Source of the DNA: Campylobacterales bacterium
GTDB taxonomy: Bacteria; Campylobacterota; Campylobacteria; Campylobacterales; Sulfurimonadaceae
Direction: 5' to 3'
Assembly: GCA_026390115.1 (NCBI GenBank)
Contig: JAPLGO010000023.1
Span: 235,100 to 299,099 of the forward strand
Length of the DNA: 64,000 nucleotides
Every line of letters begins with the position of its first letter. Position 1 is the stretch's first letter. The notes beneath the pieces were generated by a model. That model had not been told where the DNA came from, ran no database searches, and saw only the letters and a list, made by a program, of their open reading frames with translations. Of the stretch, positions 40,845 to 49,698 are shown in pieces. The translations under genes and the position numbers were made by a program.

Positions 40845-41717
40845 ATGAGTATATTAGTAAACAAAGATACAAAAGTTATAGTTCAAGGTTTTACAGGAAA
40901 AGAGGGCTCTTTCCATGCTGAACAGTGTTTAGCGTACGGAACTAAAATTGTTGGCGGTGTTACACCGAATAAAGGTGGTCAAGAGCATTTGGGACTTCCT
41001 GTATTTAACACGGTAAAAGATGCAGTTGCGACTACCGGTGCGACTGTATCGATGATTTTTGTTCCGCCTGCATTTGTTGCAGATGCGGTAATGGAGGCTG
41101 CTGCTGCCGGAATTACACTGGCAGTTGTTATTACCGAAGGTGCTCCGGTTCGTGACATGCAGGCTGCAAAAGCATTTGCAGTAAAGCACGGCATGATGAC
41201 AATCGGGCCAAACTGTCCCGGTGTTATTACGGCAGAGGAGTGCAAAATCGGCATTATGCCTGGTGCAATTTTTAAAAAAGGGCATGTTGGATTGATTAGT
41301 AAATCTGGTACCCTTACTTATGAGGGTGCTAATCAGGTTTGTAAAGAGGGATTTGGAATTACTACGGCGGTTGGTATCGGTGGAGATCCAATTATCGGGC
41401 TTTCATACAAGCAACTTCTTAAAATGTTTCAAGAAGATGATGATACACATGCAATAGTTATGATTGGTGAGATTGGTGGTGACCTTGAGATTCAAGCAGC
41501 ACACTATATTAAAGAACATATAACAAAACCGGTTGTAGCATTTATAGCTGGACAAACTGCTCCTGCTGGAAAAAGAATGGGTCATGCCGGTGCTATAATT
41601 AGTGGAAGTGCAGGGACTGCAAAAGAGAAGATGGATGCTCTTGAAGCTGCCGGAGTTAGAGTTGTTGTTTCTCCTGCAGAAATAGGTAAAGCTGTAAAAG
41701 AAGTTTTGAGTAAATAA
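40845..41717 (+). CDS. sucD: Succinyl-CoA synthetase alpha subunit
   Basis: 290 residues: CoA-binding Rossmann domain ([17 protein letters not shown]), GPNCPGVI, and the phospho-histidine loop [10 protein letters not shown] variant [12 protein letters not shown], in which H is phosphorylated. Part of the sucCD pair. Confidence 0.96.
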   Translation: MSILVNKDTKVIVQGFTGKEGSFHAEQCLAYGTKIVGGVTPNKGGQEHLGLPVFNTVKDAVATTGATVSMIFVPPAFVADAVMEAAAAGITLAVVITEGAPVRDMQAAKAFAVKHGMMTIGPNCPGVITAEECKIGIMPGAIFKKGHVGLISKSGTLTYEGANQVCKEGFGITTAVGIGGDPIIGLSYKQLLKMFQEDDDTHAIVMIGEIGGDLEIQAAHYIKEHITKPVVAFIAGQTAPAGKRMGHAGAIISGSAGTAKEKMDALEAAGVRVVVSPAEIGKAVKEVLSK

Positions 41718-41719
41718 TT

Positions 41720-42019
41720 ATGTTAAAAACAATAGAGGTAAGTAATATACGCTGTGAAGGTTGCGCAAATACAATCAAAAAAGCTCTCAACAAAGAGGGT
41801 TTTGAAAACACAGAAGTTGACCTCTCGTGCGAGCCTCGTAAAGTAACAATTGATGTTGAAGATGAGGCGTCTGAAGCACATGCCATAGATATTTTAAGAA
41901 AATTAGGTTATCCTCTCTATAAAGAAGAGATTAGTTTTGGCAATGCAGCTACTTTTAAAGCGAAGAGTTTTGTCTCTTGTGCAGTCGGAAAATTTAACAT
42001 TAAAGATGATACAAATTAG
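41720..42019 (+). CDS. Heavy-metal-associated (HMA) domain protein within the TCA cluster
   Basis: 99 residues. An HMA ferredoxin-like fold with the metal-binding loop IRCEGCANTIKKAL at residues 10-23 is followed by a 30-residue extension with one more cysteine (SFVSCAVG). The fold binds Cu(I) or similar soft metals. It starts two bases after sucD and before oorD, so it is co-transcribed with central-metabolism genes; the reason is not known. Confidence 0.85.
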   Translation: MLKTIEVSNIRCEGCANTIKKALNKEGFENTEVDLSCEPRKVTIDVEDEASEAHAIDILRKLGYPLYKEEISFGNAATFKAKSFVSCAVGKFNIKDDTN

Positions 42020-42047
42020 TTTGTATTTTAAATAAATAGGAGAATAG

Positions 42048-42383
42048 ATGGGAACTTTCAAAACAGAAAATCCAGGTAACCAACCTGTTTGGGTAAACAC
42101 AAGTAACTGTAAGGCATGTGATATTTGTGTGTCAGTATGTCCTTCAGGTGTTTTAGGAATGAGATATGAGGTGACTTCTACACTTGGTGCAATGATTTCA
42201 GTAGAACATCCGGAAGCTTGTATAGGTTGCAGTGAATGTGAGCTTTCGTGTCCAGATTTTGCTATCTATGTAGCAGATAAAAAAGATTATAAGTTTGCAA
42301 AATTAACCGATGAGTCTAAAGAAAGACAAGCGGCAATTATTGCAAATAATTATATGTCACTTAGTGAACAAGGAGTTAAATAA
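42048..42383 (+). CDS. oorD: 2-Oxoglutarate:acceptor oxidoreductase, delta (ferredoxin) subunit
   Basis: 111 residues with two 4Fe-4S motifs, CKACDICVSVCPSG and CIGCSECELSCPD. It is the electron-transfer subunit of OorDABC, which joins 2-oxoglutarate, CoA and ferredoxin/flavodoxin with CO2. Overlaps oorA by one base. Confidence 0.94.
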   Translation: MGTFKTENPGNQPVWVNTSNCKACDICVSVCPSGVLGMRYEVTSTLGAMISVEHPEACIGCSECELSCPDFAIYVADKKDYKFAKLTDESKERQAAIIANNYMSLSEQGVK

Positions 42384-43537
42384 TGGCAAGAGAAGTAATT
42401 GGAAATGGAAATGAATTAGCCGCAGAAGCAGCTATAGATGCCGGTGCAATGTTTTTTAGTGGGTATCCAATCACTCCTTCTTCAGAGGTAATGCATGTTG
42501 CATCTGATTTGCTGCCTGAAATTGGTGGAAAATTTATTCAGATGGAAGATGAAATAGCTGGAATAGCTGCAGCTCTTGGTGCTTCAATGACCGGTGTAAA
42601 ATCTTTTACTGCAACTTCAGGTCCCGGTATCTCACTCAAAGCTGAGCAAATTGGTCTTGGTTTTATTGCTGAAGTTCCTTTGGTGATTATAAATGTTATG
42701 AGAGGTGGCCCATCAACCGGTCTTCCAACTCGTGTTTCTCAAGCAGATATCGGACAAGCGCAATATCCAACACATGGAGATTATGCTTCTATAACTTTAT
42801 GTGCAGGTTCTTTAAGCGAGTGTTATACAGAAACTGTTCGCGGATTTAACTTAGCTGAAAAATATATGACTCCGGTATTTGTTCTTTTAGATGAAACTAT
42901 TGGTCACATGCATGGAAAAGCTATTCTTCCAGATTTAGAAGAGGTTAAAGCAAGCATAGTAAATCGTGCTACTTTTGATGGTCCGATTGATGAATATAAA
43001 CCATATAAAGTTCCTATGAATAAACCTGCTGTCATCAATAAGATGTTTCAAGGGTATAGACACCATGTTACCGGTTTGCACCATGGAGATGAAGGTTTTC
43101 CAACGGAAGATGCAGTTCAATGTGAATTTAACATTGAACGATTAGTTGGTAAAATAAACACAGTTGCAAAAGAGAATGACGGACTTGATGATTTACCTGA
43201 TTATGAAGAGTATATGCTTGAAGATGCAGAAGTTTGTATAATTGCTTACGGTTCAATCGGGCTTGGAGCGTATGAAGCAGTGCAAAAACTTCGTGCTGAG
43301 GGTATCAAAGCCGGTATGTTTAGACCAATTATGTTGTGGCCAAGTCCAGCAAAGAGAATTGCTGAAATCGGTGCTAAGTTTAAAGATAAAATATTTATAA
43401 CAGAGCTTAACATGGGTCAATATACGAAAGAGATAGAGAGAATTATTAAAAGAGATGATTTTACTACGCTGTTTAAAGCAAATGGTCGTCCAATCGCTCC
43501 AGCAGAAATGGTAGCAAAAGTTAAGGAGATGATGTAA
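42383..43537 (+). CDS. oorA: 2-Oxoglutarate:acceptor oxidoreductase, alpha subunit
   Basis: 384 residues of the pyruvate/2-oxoglutarate ferredoxin oxidoreductase alpha family: GNELAAEAAIDAGAMFFSGYPITPSSE, TSGPGISLK and MRGGPSTGLPTR. It contributes to thiamine-diphosphate and substrate binding. One-base overlaps with oorD and oorB. Confidence 0.95.
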   Translation: MAREVIGNGNELAAEAAIDAGAMFFSGYPITPSSEVMHVASDLLPEIGGKFIQMEDEIAGIAAALGASMTGVKSFTATSGPGISLKAEQIGLGFIAEVPLVIINVMRGGPSTGLPTRVSQADIGQAQYPTHGDYASITLCAGSLSECYTETVRGFNLAEKYMTPVFVLLDETIGHMHGKAILPDLEEVKASIVNRATFDGPIDEYKPYKVPMNKPAVINKMFQGYRHHVTGLHHGDEGFPTEDAVQCEFNIERLVGKINTVAKENDGLDDLPDYEEYMLEDAEVCIIAYGSIGLGAYEAVQKLRAEGIKAGMFRPIMLWPSPAKRIAEIGAKFKDKIFITELNMGQYTKEIERIIKRDDFTTLFKANGRPIAPAEMVAKVKEMM

Positions 43538-44391
43538 TGGCATTCAATTATGATAAATATTTACGTGTAAATAAAATGCCGACACTTTGGTGTTGGGGTT
43601 GTGGTGATGGCGTTATTTTAAAAGCAACTATTCGTGCTATTGAAAAAATGGGCTGGGATATGGACAATGTATGTGTTATTTCCGGTATCGGTTGTTCAGG
43701 ACGTTTTTCTTCATACATAAACTGTAATACAATTCATACAACGCATGGTAGAACTATAGCTTATGCAACAGGTGTTAAATTGGCTAATCCAGGCGTTAAT
43801 GTAATTGTTGTAGCCGGTGACGGAGATAGTCTTGCTATTGGTGGAAATCATACAATTCATGGCTGCCGTAGAAATATTGACCTTAACTTTATTTTAATTA
43901 ATAACTTTATTTATGGTCTTACAAATTCACAAATTTCTCCAACAACTCCTCAGGGTATGTGGTGTGTATCTGCTCAAAACGGTAATATTGACCCAACATT
44001 TAATGCTTGTAATTTAGCTATTGGTGCCGGAGCTTCATTTGTTGCCCGTGAGAGTATGATAGACCCTAAAAAACTTGAAAAGATTTTAGTGAAAGGTTTT
44101 AGTCATAAAGGCTTTAGTTTCATAGAAGTGAATTCAAATTGTCATATTAATCTTGGTCGTAAAAACAAAATGAATAGTGCTATGGAAAATCTTGCATGGA
44201 TTGACAGTATTACTATTCCAGTTAAGAAATGGGAAGCCCTTTCTCCGGAAGAGCAACTTAATAAGCTCCCAACAGGTGTCCTACGTGAAGTAGAACAGGC
44301 GGAGTATTGTGACCTTTATGATATGGTAATTGCAGCTGCTCAAGGTAAGCGTGGTAAAATCACTCAAGATGATTTTGCGAAAAAAATCTAA
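43537..44391 (+). CDS. oorB: 2-Oxoglutarate:acceptor oxidoreductase, beta subunit
   Basis: 284 residues with the thiamine-diphosphate motif GDGDSLAIGGNHTIH ... NNFIYGLTNSQISPTTP and cluster cysteines in WCWGCGDG and SGIGCSGR. Catalytic partner of OorA. Confidence 0.95.
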   Translation: MAFNYDKYLRVNKMPTLWCWGCGDGVILKATIRAIEKMGWDMDNVCVISGIGCSGRFSSYINCNTIHTTHGRTIAYATGVKLANPGVNVIVVAGDGDSLAIGGNHTIHGCRRNIDLNFILINNFIYGLTNSQISPTTPQGMWCVSAQNGNIDPTFNACNLAIGAGASFVARESMIDPKKLEKILVKGFSHKGFSFIEVNSNCHINLGRKNKMNSAMENLAWIDSITIPVKKWEALSPEEQLNKLPTGVLREVEQAEYCDLYDMVIAAAQGKRGKITQDDFAKKI

Positions 44392-44400
44392 GGAACTGAT

Positions 44401-44955
44401 ATGAGAAATACAATTCGTTTTACAGGAGTAGGTGGTCAGGGTGTTTTGCTTGCTGGTGAAATCATGGCTGCTTGTAAGATAAAAGAGGGTGGTGAAGGTT
44501 TAAAAACTGCAACTTATACATCACAAGTTCGCGGTGGTGCTACAGTTGTTGATATTACACTCGATGATGGCACTATTCGCTATCCGTATGCGAATGAGGG
44601 TGAAATTGATTTCATGCTCTCAGTTGCAAATGTTTCTTTTCACCAATTTAAAAATGGTGTAAAGCCGGGCGGTACAATCGTAGTTGACCCTAACCTTGTC
44701 CAGCCGACTGATGAAGATCGTAAGAAATGGGTGATACATGAGATTCCTATTATTACGATTGCAAAGGAAGAGGTTGGCAATGTTATTACTCAATCTGTTG
44801 TAGCACTTGGTATAACCAATACAATGACAGGAGTACTTCCTAGACAATCACTTATCGATACAATGCTTTCAAAAGTACCTGCAAAAGTTCATGCAGCAAA
44901 TATAAAAGCGTATGATCTTGGCGAAAAATATGCTAAAGAAGCTATGGCAAAGTAG
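44401..44955 (+). CDS. oorC: 2-Oxoglutarate:acceptor oxidoreductase, gamma subunit
   Basis: 184 residues: RFTGVGGQGVLLAGEIMA and YTSQVRGGATVVDI are the gamma-subunit blocks. Last gene of the cluster, followed by an intrinsic terminator. Confidence 0.94.
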   Translation: MRNTIRFTGVGGQGVLLAGEIMAACKIKEGGEGLKTATYTSQVRGGATVVDITLDDGTIRYPYANEGEIDFMLSVANVSFHQFKNGVKPGGTIVVDPNLVQPTDEDRKKWVIHEIPIITIAKEEVGNVITQSVVALGITNTMTGVLPRQSLIDTMLSKVPAKVHAANIKAYDLGEKYAKEAMAK

Positions 44956-44965
44956 TAATCACTAA

Positions 44966-44997
44966 AGTCAGTCCTTTCTTGGGATTGGCTTTTTTTT
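44966..44997 (+). terminator. Rho-independent terminator of the oor cluster
   Basis: AGTCAGTCC / GGATTGGCT stem (9 bp with G-U pairs) followed by a run of seven or more T. Confidence 0.85.
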
Positions 44998-45093
44998 ATC
45001 TTTTTTCTTAATATTATCAAATATTCAAACCCACTGTTTTTATCTAAAAATTTTCATAATAAATTTACTTATTTTAAATAATATTAATAAATA

Positions 45094-45711
45094 TTATATT
45101 TTTATACTTTCCCAAAAAAAATCTACATGCTTTTCAAATTGCGTTGAAAGAGTTATGGTAGAAATAGAATCATATCTCATAAGTGTTATTTGAAGTCTGA
45201 TATAGAATAGGGTGGATAAAAATTCATATGAGATAATCATGGGATCAGATGAACGAATTACATTGTTTTGCATCATTACAAAAAATCCTTCTGATAATAG
45301 CTTAATATTCTTATCGTGAAAATCACTCATAAACTGACCTCTAAGCTCTTTATTTTGTAGTAATTCAATGAGGAGAAGCTTAAACATATTTTCGTTATTT
45401 TTATCAAATGTAATGAGCTTATATTGCATTGCATATTTATGTAAAAATGGTTTTCCTTTGAGTGCTAATTCTCTAATATTTTCATCTTTAAAAGAGAAGG
45501 GCGATGAAAATATCTCTTTAGAAATCTCTAAAAATATCTCCTCCTTATTTTTGTAATGATTATAAATTGCACTCTCTCTTATACCCACTTCTGAAGCTAT
45601 TTTTCTTACGCTTGTACCCTTATACCCATGTTCGCAGAAGAGGGTGCGTGAAACTTTGAGTATCTTCTCTTTCGTTCCCATTCTTTTATTAGATGTCGTA
45701 ATATCCGGCAT
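45094..45711 (-). CDS. TetR/AcrR-family transcriptional regulator
   Basis: 205 residues. The N-terminal helix-turn-helix (TKEKILKVSRTLFCEHGYKG, TSVRKIASEVGIRESAIYNHYKNKEEIF) is a clear TetR DNA-binding domain; the all-helical ligand domain is unassignable. AAGG at -11 supports this start. The upstream region holds four regularly spaced GAACA-N3-GTT sites, so autoregulation is very likely. The divergent neighbour is rnpB, not an efflux pump as is usual for the family. Confidence 0.9.
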   Translation of the reverse strand: MPDITTSNKRMGTKEKILKVSRTLFCEHGYKGTSVRKIASEVGIRESAIYNHYKNKEEIFLEISKEIFSSPFSFKDENIRELALKGKPFLHKYAMQYKLITFDKNNENMFKLLLIELLQNKELRGQFMSDFHDKNIKLLSEGFFVMMQNNVIRSSDPMIISYEFLSTLFYIRLQITLMRYDSISTITLSTQFEKHVDFFWESIKI

Positions 45712-45733
45712 AAATCAACCTTTTTAGTCTTGT

Positions 45734-45840
45734 GAACAATCGTTAATGTAAACGAGATTATATATGAACAGTTGTTAATACAACCTTATTTAAAAAGAAC
45801 AGTTGTTCATATCTTAAAGACTAAATATGAACAACTGTTC
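45734..45840. promoter_or_regulatory. Array of four phased operator-like sites
   Basis: Four 12-mers of the form GAACA-N3-GTT-A/C start at 45734, 45766, 45797 and 45829, spaced 32, 31 and 32 bases, so all lie on one face of the helix. The last two are in opposite orientation and part of a perfect 20-bp inverted repeat (45793-45812 and 45825-45844, 12-base loop). They are probably bound by the adjacent TetR-family protein. Confidence 0.65.
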
Positions 45841-45886
45841 TTTTGATTCTGGAAACTATTTTAAAGGAATAATTGAGTACTATTTC

Positions 45887-46213
45887 GCAGGTACAACAGA
45901 TAGTTACTTGGTTTACCAAGAGGAAAGTCCGATCTGCTGTAAGACAGTGTTCCATTTAACGAATGGCCGTAGTAATACGAGGGAAAGTGCAACAGAGATT
46001 AGACTTCCGCTGCAAAGTGGTAAAGGTGAAAAGGTGGTGTAAGAGACTACCAGTCTCTATAGCAATATGGAGAGCTTGAAAACCCAACATGGCAGCAAGA
46101 AACAAAAGGTTAGCGTCTTACATTGCTATTGTTTCGCTAGAGATACTATGTAAATAGTATAGTAGATTAATGCTATCAAAACAAAACTCGGCTTATGTTG
46201 TGCCTAACTTTGT
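45887..46213 (+). ncRNA. rnpB: RNase P RNA (catalytic RNA of tRNA 5' maturation)
   Basis: The type A hallmark GAGGAAAGTCCG lies near 45920, followed by AATACGAGGGAAAGTGCAAC (conserved GGGAAAGTGCxACAGA block), AAGGTGAAAAGGTGGTGTAAGAG and the 3' block CGGCTTATG. The 5' end AGGTACAACA (about 45889) pairs with TGTTGTGCCT near 46205 to form P1, and CTTGG-TTTA-CCAAG forms a short P3. Ends are approximate. CCCTA-TTTA-TAGGG at 46220-46233 is the terminator. The last 30 bases belong to the phage-junction repeat, so the 3' end was restored by the integrating element. Confidence 0.9.
46184..46210 (+). other. attL core: direct repeat copy at the rnpB 3' end
   Basis: 27 bases identical to 57905-57931. 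It begins AAACTCGGCTTATG and ends GCCTAACTT. Similarity continues imperfectly through the terminator stem CCTATTTATAGGG. Confidence 0.9.
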
Positions 46214-46234
46214 TTTAACCCCTATTTATAGGGT

Positions 46235-47329
46235 TTAGACACTCTTTAATTGTTCTGCGGTGACCGTATCGTGACCGAAGAGTGAAAAATTAACTCCAAA
46301 ATCAATGTTTTTAGACTCAATAACACTCGCATAATGTTCTAGGGTTACTTTAGGGCTAGAATGACCTAGAAGACCTGCTAACTCATTGATACTCACTATA
46401 TTCTCTTTTAACATCAATGTAGCGAATGTGTGTCGTGTAGAGTAAAGTTTATATTTTGGTACTCCAGCATTTTGACAAACATCTCTCCATTGACTTCTCA
46501 AAAGTGAAGCATCATCAACATGCGCAAATATAAAGATATGATTTGTCTGTATCTTTTTAACTTCATCAAGTATAAAAGACGGATAAGGAACCTTTCTAAT
46601 AGCATTATTAGTTTTGCCGCTTCCTATGATGCCTTTAGTTCTGGTTCTTTTGATATGAATGAATCCATCATCTTTAAAATCAGCAATTTGCAACCCTAGT
46701 ATTTCGCCAACTCTCATACCCGTATTAAACGCTATAAATAAATATGGCTTAATAATGCCAGAGGCTACGCTTAAAAGTTTTCTAACCTCTTCTTTGGAGT
46801 AATAGTGTATATCTTCTCTTTCGTCAGATTTAAGCTTGATACTGAGAGCAGGGTTGAATTCCAATACTCCATCATCAACGGCTAACTCAAATATTTCCTT
46901 AATACAGCTCTTATACACGACTTTTGACTTACTTTTCATATTAAGAGATATTAGATACTTCTTAATATCCAATCTCGTTATAGTGTCAATATTTTGACCT
47001 CGAAAGTAATCAATAACTTTATCAAAGTAGCCTCTCTTTAATAAAAAGCTTTTATTACTATCCTTTTGTTCCAAGAATATACCGCCGTAATACTCAAATG
47101 TTTTAGGCTTCTTTTTGTATATTCCACCAGTTGAAATTTTTATATCAAGTGCCGGTATGATTTGCGTTTTAACTGTCTTTATATTTTGAGGTGTATTTTT
47201 CAGCTTAGTAGATTTGCGAATACGAACACCATCAACATAATAATTAAGCCAAATCATAGAGCCTTTTATATAGTGTGTTGTCATTCCTTTGTTACCTTTT
47301 TTAGTAGTAACAGCCTTACTATGAGCCAA
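46235..47329 (-). CDS. Tyrosine site-specific recombinase (phage integrase)
   Basis: 364 residues: N-terminal arm-binding part, SAM-like core-binding domain (about 75-165) and catalytic domain with R206 (NTGMRVGEI), R299 in YSTRHTF (Y replacing the more common H), H323 in LGHSS and the nucleophile Y333 in LEHY. It starts with TTG after AAGAGG. Its stop lies within the shared rnpB terminator at the left junction, so it was transcribed toward the att site. It should integrate and excise the phage at rnpB. Confidence 0.93.
   Translation of the reverse strand: MAHSKAVTTKKGNKGMTTHYIKGSMIWLNYYVDGVRIRKSTKLKNTPQNIKTVKTQIIPALDIKISTGGIYKKKPKTFEYYGGIFLEQKDSNKSFLLKRGYFDKVIDYFRGQNIDTITRLDIKKYLISLNMKSKSKVVYKSCIKEIFELAVDDGVLEFNPALSIKLKSDEREDIHYYSKEEVRKLLSVASGIIKPYLFIAFNTGMRVGEILGLQIADFKDDGFIHIKRTRTKGIIGSGKTNNAIRKVPYPSFILDEVKKIQTNHIFIFAHVDDASLLRSQWRDVCQNAGVPKYKLYSTRHTFATLMLKENIVSINELAGLLGHSSPKVTLEHYASVIESKNIDFGVNFSLFGHDTVTAEQLKSV
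46260..46277. promoter_or_regulatory. Integrase arm-type repeat, left
   Basis: GTGACCG-TATC-GTGACCG: two 7-mers 11 bases (one helical turn) apart, inside the integrase 3' end. The same pair with TTTC spacer lies at 57819-57836, at about the same distance on the other side of the core in the circular form. Confidence 0.6.
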
Positions 47330-47343
47330 AATAATACCTCTTT

Positions 47344-47553
47344 TTAAATTAGAAAATCATCTAAGTCTATACTCGACACATTTTCGTCAATAGGTCTGAT
47401 AGTAGAATTTAGCTCATCTATGTTGATATAAATTCGTTTATATCCCTCTTTTTTGTATGCTGTCAAATCTTTGTTCTTAATCATAGTTCTAAGGTACGAG
47501 CTGTCAATGCCCATATCTTCGGCTACTTTTTGGATTGTTTGGAATTTAGTCAT
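47344..47553 (-). CDS. Excisionase-like small DNA-binding protein
   Basis: 69 residues: MTKFQTIQKVAEDMGIDSSYL followed by RTMIKNKDLTAYKKEGYKRIYINIDEL, a winged-helix MerR/AlpA-like fold typical of excisionases or phage regulators. GAGG lies six to nine bases before this ATG; a start four codons upstream is possible. It precedes the integrase by 14 bases, as excisionase genes often do. The assignment rests on size, fold pattern and position. Confidence 0.6.
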   Translation of the reverse strand: MTKFQTIQKVAEDMGIDSSYLRTMIKNKDLTAYKKEGYKRIYINIDELNSTIRPIDENVSSIDLDDFLI

Positions 47554-47554
47554 T

Positions 47555-47980
47555 TTAAACCTCATTAAAAATGTCTAAGGCTTTTTTAAATTCATTAAAA
47601 CGATAAGGACACATGTGAGATACAAAAATACCCTCTTTAATAACACCATTTTTTATTTTTATAGATAAAACTTCATAAGAATAAATATTATCGTTAAATT
47701 TATATTCTGAGATTTTTCTAACAATATGAAAATCTTTTTTTGAAAAAGGCAAAACAGCATCTATATATTTTTTATTGACCAAAGATTCTTTAAAATCACA
47801 TAATTTCAAACAATAATGCTCAACTTCATATTCTCTAGTAAAATCAGTTTCACTTAATTTTTTTAACAATCCAATATTCGCACTAACAGCCAAAACAACA
47901 CTCGCAACATCTATTATGTTAGAAGAAATCAAAGAATCAATTTCTATATGATTTTTAAATTTACTTTTATTTTCTTTCAC
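47555..47980 (-). CDS. Hypothetical phage protein, 141 aa
   Basis: I do not recognise this family. GTG start after AGAGG, overlapping the preceding regulator by 14 bases. The sequence has a central hydrophobic stretch (IIDVASVVLAVSANIGLL) and alternating charged segments (KKDFHIVRKISEYKF) with a few cysteines. It lies in the rep-to-integrase transcription unit, so a role in phage replication or regulation is inferred only. Confidence 0.6.
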   Translation of the reverse strand: MKENKSKFKNHIEIDSLISSNIIDVASVVLAVSANIGLLKKLSETDFTREYEVEHYCLKLCDFKESLVNKKYIDAVLPFSKKDFHIVRKISEYKFNDNIYSYEVLSIKIKNGVIKEGIFVSHMCPYRFNEFKKALDIFNEV

Positions 47981-48218
47981 TTAATACCTCTTTTAATAAA
48001 GAAGTCATAAGACGATATTTTTCTAATTCAAATAATAAAATTGAATTATAAGCAATCAAATTTATAAAATATAAAGTTTGGTTTGGAATTTCGTCAGGTT
48101 TAGAACTCCAACGATTAACAGTACCCTCGCTTACACCCATTCTTTCAGAAAGTTCTTTTTGTGTTATATCCAAAAATAAACATATATCTTTAATTGGATT
48201 TTTAGTAGTTGTGTTCAT
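47967..48218 (-). CDS. XRE-type helix-turn-helix protein
   Basis: 83 residues with CLFLDITQKELSERMGVSEGTVNRW, a lambda-repressor-like helix-turn-helix, then a helical tail. It starts directly after the rep stop with GAGG upstream. It could regulate rep or the early genes. Confidence 0.75.
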   Translation of the reverse strand: MNTTTKNPIKDICLFLDITQKELSERMGVSEGTVNRWSSKPDEIPNQTLYFINLIAYNSILLFELEKYRLMTSLLKEVLSERK

Positions 48219-49577
48219 TTAAAATACCTCGCTTGCTTCGTTAATGTCTGAAAGTTTCAACCGCTCACCATCTATCAAACCTCTATCAATCATTTCATTG
48301 GTAGCGATTACATAGTGAGCAGGGTTCACAGTTGCAATATCTATGTTCTCAAAATATTGATTAAGCTGATAATTTTTCATCTGATAAGGTTGTGTAGTGA
48401 CTTTTTGCAGTATGTTTTGAAATGGAACAGCCTCTTTGCCTTGTTCTAAGAGCTTTTGATTCTCATAGTTGTGCTTTTTAACAGAAAAATTGTAAGTAAT
48501 ATACTCTTCTCCATCAATTGAAATATTAATACAGTGCGGACTTTGCTCTTTGTACATTGGATCAAACTCAGATTCAAGGTATGTGTGGTCTGTATCTATG
48601 AGTTTATCGTACCAATTTACGGGTTTAGCAGTATAGATAATGCCATACTCATTCTCAATCTTTGTGATTTTATTTGTATCAGTGTTGATAAAAACGGATA
48701 AATCCTCACTATGAAAATCTTTTGTTAAATCTCTCAAAGAGTACATGCCGTTAAGTTTTCGATAAACCTCCAATGAAACAAATGTGCGAGAGGTATAAAA
48801 ACGAGAAATGCCGTGATACAGATACCAGAGAGTTAGATTTGTTATTTTGTCGCCATCTTCTCTTAAATCGTCAAGAGTTTTTAAAACATACTTCATAAGG
48901 TACGACACGGGAGAATTAACCTCAGTTTCTATCTTGCTAAGTGGAGCAGGGAAAAGCCTATTTATAGAGCTTACAATACTTTTAACTTTATCAGCAGGAA
49001 CATAAAGCGACATGTGAAGATGCGGTGTACCGTCCTTGTGCGGCTCAGTGACTCTGAAATAACATCGTTCATCTTTTTCGATACCGCGGTAACTTCTCTC
49101 GTTGAAAAAATCTTTTAACATTTTTGATAGCTCTTTAGAAGCGTTGCGAGGAGTATATTTGTCTATCGTGTTTGAAAAGTCTAGTATAGGCTCTATAAAA
49201 GGAATGTTCTGCGTTACATGGCAATTTAAAAATTTGATTTTATTGATTGTCGTAATATAAGTGCGACCGCCAAACTTTTTATTGCTTATGAGTTTATTTT
49301 TAAAAGTTTTCTTTTTATGCCAATGAGCTGGAAGCGTCAGAGTGATAAAAATGTTTTTTAAATCTTTTTCTTTTGCATATTCATACACAGACCACGCACG
49401 GTGTTGAAGCTCTGCAATGTATCTGTCAGAATTTACATAGCTGTTTGCCACAAAGTCAGCAAATGGGACAATTTTATCATCAAGCTGTATGCCGTTAGAA
49501 AGCATAAACTCTTTGTTATGAAGCAATTTATCTTTTGCTTTTTGGATTTGGTGATTTGTTAAACCGTAATTTGTCAT
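48219..49577 (-). CDS. Rolling-circle replication initiator (HUH endonuclease, gpII-like)
   Basis: 452 residues. HUH motif 1 FITLTLP (77-83), motif 2 with the metal-binding pair PHLHMSL (H186, H188), and motif 3 PVSYLMKYVLKTL (Y226, Y230, K233), one tyrosine being the likely nucleophile. It nicks the phage origin and starts rolling-circle replication, as gpII of Ff does. The 200-residue C-terminal extension is unrecognised. AAGGAAGCGACAAC before the ATG resembles the leaders of three other phage genes. It is separated from the secretin by a terminator, so it has its own transcript. Confidence 0.88.
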   Translation of the reverse strand: MTNYGLTNHQIQKAKDKLLHNKEFMLSNGIQLDDKIVPFADFVANSYVNSDRYIAELQHRAWSVYEYAKEKDLKNIFITLTLPAHWHKKKTFKNKLISNKKFGGRTYITTINKIKFLNCHVTQNIPFIEPILDFSNTIDKYTPRNASKELSKMLKDFFNERSYRGIEKDERCYFRVTEPHKDGTPHLHMSLYVPADKVKSIVSSINRLFPAPLSKIETEVNSPVSYLMKYVLKTLDDLREDGDKITNLTLWYLYHGISRFYTSRTFVSLEVYRKLNGMYSLRDLTKDFHSEDLSVFINTDTNKITKIENEYGIIYTAKPVNWYDKLIDTDHTYLESEFDPMYKEQSPHCINISIDGEEYITYNFSVKKHNYENQKLLEQGKEAVPFQNILQKVTTQPYQMKNYQLNQYFENIDIATVNPAHYVIATNEMIDRGLIDGERLKLSDINEASEVF

Positions 49578-49627
49578 GTTGTCGCTTCCTTTTTTAGTTT
49601 GTACGATAACTTTTTATAGATAGCCAA

Positions 49628-49670
49628 GAGGCTCACTTCGTTCGCTTTAATTTTTGTTCGGCGGAGCCTC
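49628..49670 (-). terminator. Terminator hairpin after the morphogenesis operon
   Basis: GAGGCTC (49628-49634) and GAGCCTC (49664-49670), perfect 7-bp arms with a 29-base loop, lying between the secretin stop and the rep start. Confidence 0.5.
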
Positions 49671-49698
49671 ACAAAAATCTCTGCAAACTCGCTCGCAT

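Noticed and set aside
45793..45844. 20-bp inverted repeat as an intrinsic terminator
   Set aside because: No gene transcribes into it on the plus strand; its arms contain the operator words, so regulation is the better explanation.
45827..46042. Plus-strand open frame of 71 codons
   Set aside because: It lies in the operator array and rnpB; the conserved RNase P RNA blocks explain the sequence, and there is no ribosome site.
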